NCBI GenBank assembly: GCA_016839385.1
Contig: JAEOUK010000453.1
Coordinates: 1 to 7,779 of the forward strand
DNA from: Promethearchaeota archaeon
GTDB lineage: Archaea > Asgardarchaeota > Lokiarchaeia > Sigynarchaeales > MK-D1
Direction: 5' to 3'
DNA: 7,779 nt
Positions within the stretch are counted from its first letter, which is position 1. Each line of letters opens with the position of its first letter. The position numbers and the translations under genes are program-made. Below the pieces are notes generated by a model. The model saw nothing but the letters and a program-made list of their open reading frames with translations, did not search any database and was not told the DNA's origin. Of this stretch, positions 6,399 through 7,779 are shown in pieces.

Positions 6399-6414
6399 TT
6401 ATATATATTAATAA
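6399..6414 (+). promoter_or_regulatory. AT-rich TATA-like element, possible rRNA promoter
   Basis: TTATATATATTAATAA is the strongest TATA-like run in the region before the 23S gene. If used rightwards, it would give a leader of about 470 nt. It is nearly symmetric (GTTAT at 6398-6402, ATAAC at 6411-6415), so direction cannot be decided. A weaker TATA-like run at 6803-6810 would give a leader of about 70 nt. Confidence 0.35.
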
Positions 6415-6496
6415 CGATAATCAAACAAACATCTTACAACATAATAGGATACTTCCCCTTTGGAATATCCAATGTCGGTTGTAGGTAGGTACAAAA

Positions 6497-6523
6497 CGTG
6501 TAACAACGTAAGCGTGTAACACG
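6497..6523. repeat. Direct repeat CGTGTAACA with a nested palindrome
   Basis: CGTGTAACA occurs at 6497-6505 and again at 6513-6521, a 16-bp period. The second copy extends to CGTGT-A-ACACG (6513-6523), a perfect 5-bp inverted repeat around one base. This looks like tandem binding sites for a DNA-binding protein upstream of the rRNA, but no consensus is known to me. Confidence 0.4.
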
Positions 6524-6858
6524 AAAATCTTGACAAATTTTACTAAATACTATCCTTTACAAACCTCTCAGTGTTGAATTGGAGTGAAATACATCTAAAA
6601 TGATTCCATTCCATGAGACCGAGAAACCGTAACAGTAGATCAGTAGAACGTAAGGTATACATGATAAACGTGCCCCCTGACCAAATTGGTCCTTGTGGAT
6701 ATAGCATCCTTCGAAATACTTGTTTGTGTTGGTGGATAATAAGTTACTTTTTGCTTTGAAATGCTTGCTTCTTTTGAACCATTCAATTCGCATTCGAAAC
6801 TGGATATAATAATGAAATTCTGAATTTCCGTATTGCACAGAGGAACAGCGAACAGAAA

Positions 6859-6884
6859 TCAGACTCGTCTCACGAGCAATCTGA
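6859..6884 (+). other. Bulged hairpin just upstream of 23S rRNA
   Basis: TCAGA-CTCGT pairs with ACGAG and TCTGA around a CTC loop, giving two perfect 5-bp helices separated by a one-sided 3-nt bulge, CAA at 6877-6879. It ends about 16 nt before the estimated 23S start. A 3-nt bulge beside a short helix recalls half of the bulge-helix-bulge motif cut in archaeal pre-rRNA. The other half would have to come from the 3' flank, which is not in the window. Confidence 0.4.
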
Positions 6885-6900
6885 ACTCGCCCTCCTTTAA

Positions 6901-7779
6901 CCTCAATACGCACGCGCTGTTTGGGGGATATCTAGGCTTCGTAACTGATGAAGGGCGTGACAAGCTGCGATAAGCTCCGGGTAGTCGCAAGTGGACGCTG
7001 ATCCGGAGATACCCGAATAGGTCGTCCTTTGGTGGGTTATTCCATCAAATTCCCATTAGGGAAGGGGAACGCGCTGAACCAAAACATTCTAATAAGCGTA
7101 GGAAAAGAAAGCAATTGCGATTCCGTTACTAGCGGCGAGCGAAAACGGAAAAGGTCAAACTGAATCCCTTGGGGAAAACTCAAGGGAGATGTGGTGTGTG
7201 GACTCATTTTAGCCTAACAGTTAAAGTTGAAAACTTCTGGAAAGCTGTGCCATAGAGGGTGATGGCCCCGTAGACGTAAAACTGAAGGCTCACGTTGAGT
7301 ATCCCGAGTAGCACGACTCGGTAGTGCCGTGTGAAGGCGCCGGATTCCGACCGGCAAACCTAAATATTAACGAAGACCGATAGCGCATTAGTAGTGTGAA
7401 CGAAAGATGAAAAGTACCCTGGAAAGGGAGTGAAAAGTGCTTGAAACCAACAAATGAGTGAAGGAAGCGGAGAGAAAGAGTTGAAAGAAGGCGAAGTGAT
7501 AGCCGGTGAAGGCTGGAACGAGCTTTCTCGATCATCTTTGCTTCATCCGTCTGGAACCATGGGCCAGGGAGTTTACGTGCGTGGCGAGTTGGCTAAGGGG
7601 ATCATCCCCGTAACCGTAGAGAAATCGAATCGTTCGCAGCCTTCGGGTCAGGAACGTGAGTCTGAAAGGGCTCAAGTCACACATGTAATACCTGAAACTC
7701 CGCGATCTATGCCTGGGCAGGGCGAAGTGCGTGGAAACGCGCATGGAGGCCCGAAATTACGTTGACGTGCAATTCACGA
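6901..7779 (+). rRNA. 23S rRNA, 5' part (continues beyond window)
   Basis: Large-subunit rRNA recognised from conserved domain I and early domain II segments: GATGAAGGGCGTGACAAGC at 6947-6965 followed by TGCGATAAGC, AGCGGCGAGCGAAAA at 7131-7145, GATGAAAAGTACCCTGGAAA near 7407-7426, GGGATCATCCCCGTAACCGT near 7599-7618, GTCTGAAAGGGCTCAAGTCA near 7660-7679, and TTGACGTGCAATTCACGA at the edge. Several segments have the archaeal rather than bacterial form, for example AGATGAAAAGTACCC, GTAGAGAAATCG and GACGTGCAATTC. The 5' end is placed by lining up GGGGAT at 6924-6929 with E. coli 24-29, so it is approximate by several bases. About 880 of roughly 2,900-3,000 nt are present. No 16S or tRNA-Ala precedes it. 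ORFs on either strand inside it are spurious. Confidence 0.96.

Larger units (their letters stand above)
6411..6900 (+). other. Putative 23S rRNA leader or spacer, no gene seen
   Basis: This stretch has stops in all frames on the plus strand. The minus-strand 118-codon ORF at 6557-6913 is not protein-like and runs into the rRNA 5' end. I find no 16S 3' end, tRNA, RNase P or SRP signature. It contains a 9-bp direct repeat (6497-6521) and a bulged hairpin (6859-6884). It most likely serves as the 5' leader of the 23S transcript, at least in its right-hand part. Confidence 0.4.

Noticed and set aside
6557..6913. 118-codon minus-strand ORF
   Set aside because: Composition is not protein-like and the start lies inside the 23S 5' end.
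7290..7765. ORFs on both strands at the right end
   Set aside because: They lie inside conserved 23S rRNA sequence.
1..7779. CRISPR array, integrase or insertion sequence
   Set aside because: No regularly spaced repeats, transposase motifs or paired terminal repeats with a coding interior are present.

Overview
The window looks like chromosomal DNA from an AT-rich archaeon. The 23S rRNA 5' region has archaeal-type sequence. Two minus-strand genes have TTTATAT-type boxes 22-23 nt before the ATG, which implies leaderless mRNAs. The gene families (DUF3795, an EFR1-type ferredoxin relic, a signal-less NMT1-type protein) are common in archaea. No 16S rRNA or tRNA-Ala precedes the 23S in the 1.4 kb before it. 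Unlinked rRNA genes are known in Asgard archaea and Thermoplasmatota, so an Asgard-type host is a reasonable guess, but it is not proven here.

Layout. Positions 1-1141, minus strand: a MoaD-type sulfur-carrier gene followed 17 bp later by an NMT1/TauA-type binding-protein gene that runs off the left edge. 1333-1785, minus: a cysteine-rich DUF3795 gene with its own promoter. 1843-1948, plus: the tail of a lost PIN-domain (VapC-like) gene. 2046-5473, minus: a two-gene nitrate operon, narK-type transporter then NasA-type molybdopterin nitrate reductase. 5474-6900: a gene-poor, eroded region with the narK promoter and palindromes, a decayed 4Fe-4S ferredoxin (EFR1 C-terminal type), a doubtful 89-codon ORF, and an AT-rich leader with a bulged hairpin before the rRNA. 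6901-7779, plus: the first ~880 nt of 23S rRNA, cut by the right edge.

How it fits together. NarK-type transport and NasA-type reduction make a nitrate uptake and reduction unit. The reductase needs a molybdopterin cofactor, and MoaD supplies the dithiolene sulfur for molybdopterin, so the nearby moaD-like gene makes sense. No nitrite reductase, nitrogen regulator or MoaE is visible. The most noteworthy points are the palindromic operator candidate at the narK promoter, the MoaD-like gene whose conserved first strand lies upstream of every usable ATG/GTG/TTG, the signal-less binding protein coupled to it, and two recognisable gene relics (ferredoxin and PIN). I see no clear undescribed system; the moaD/signal-less binding-protein pair is the best candidate.
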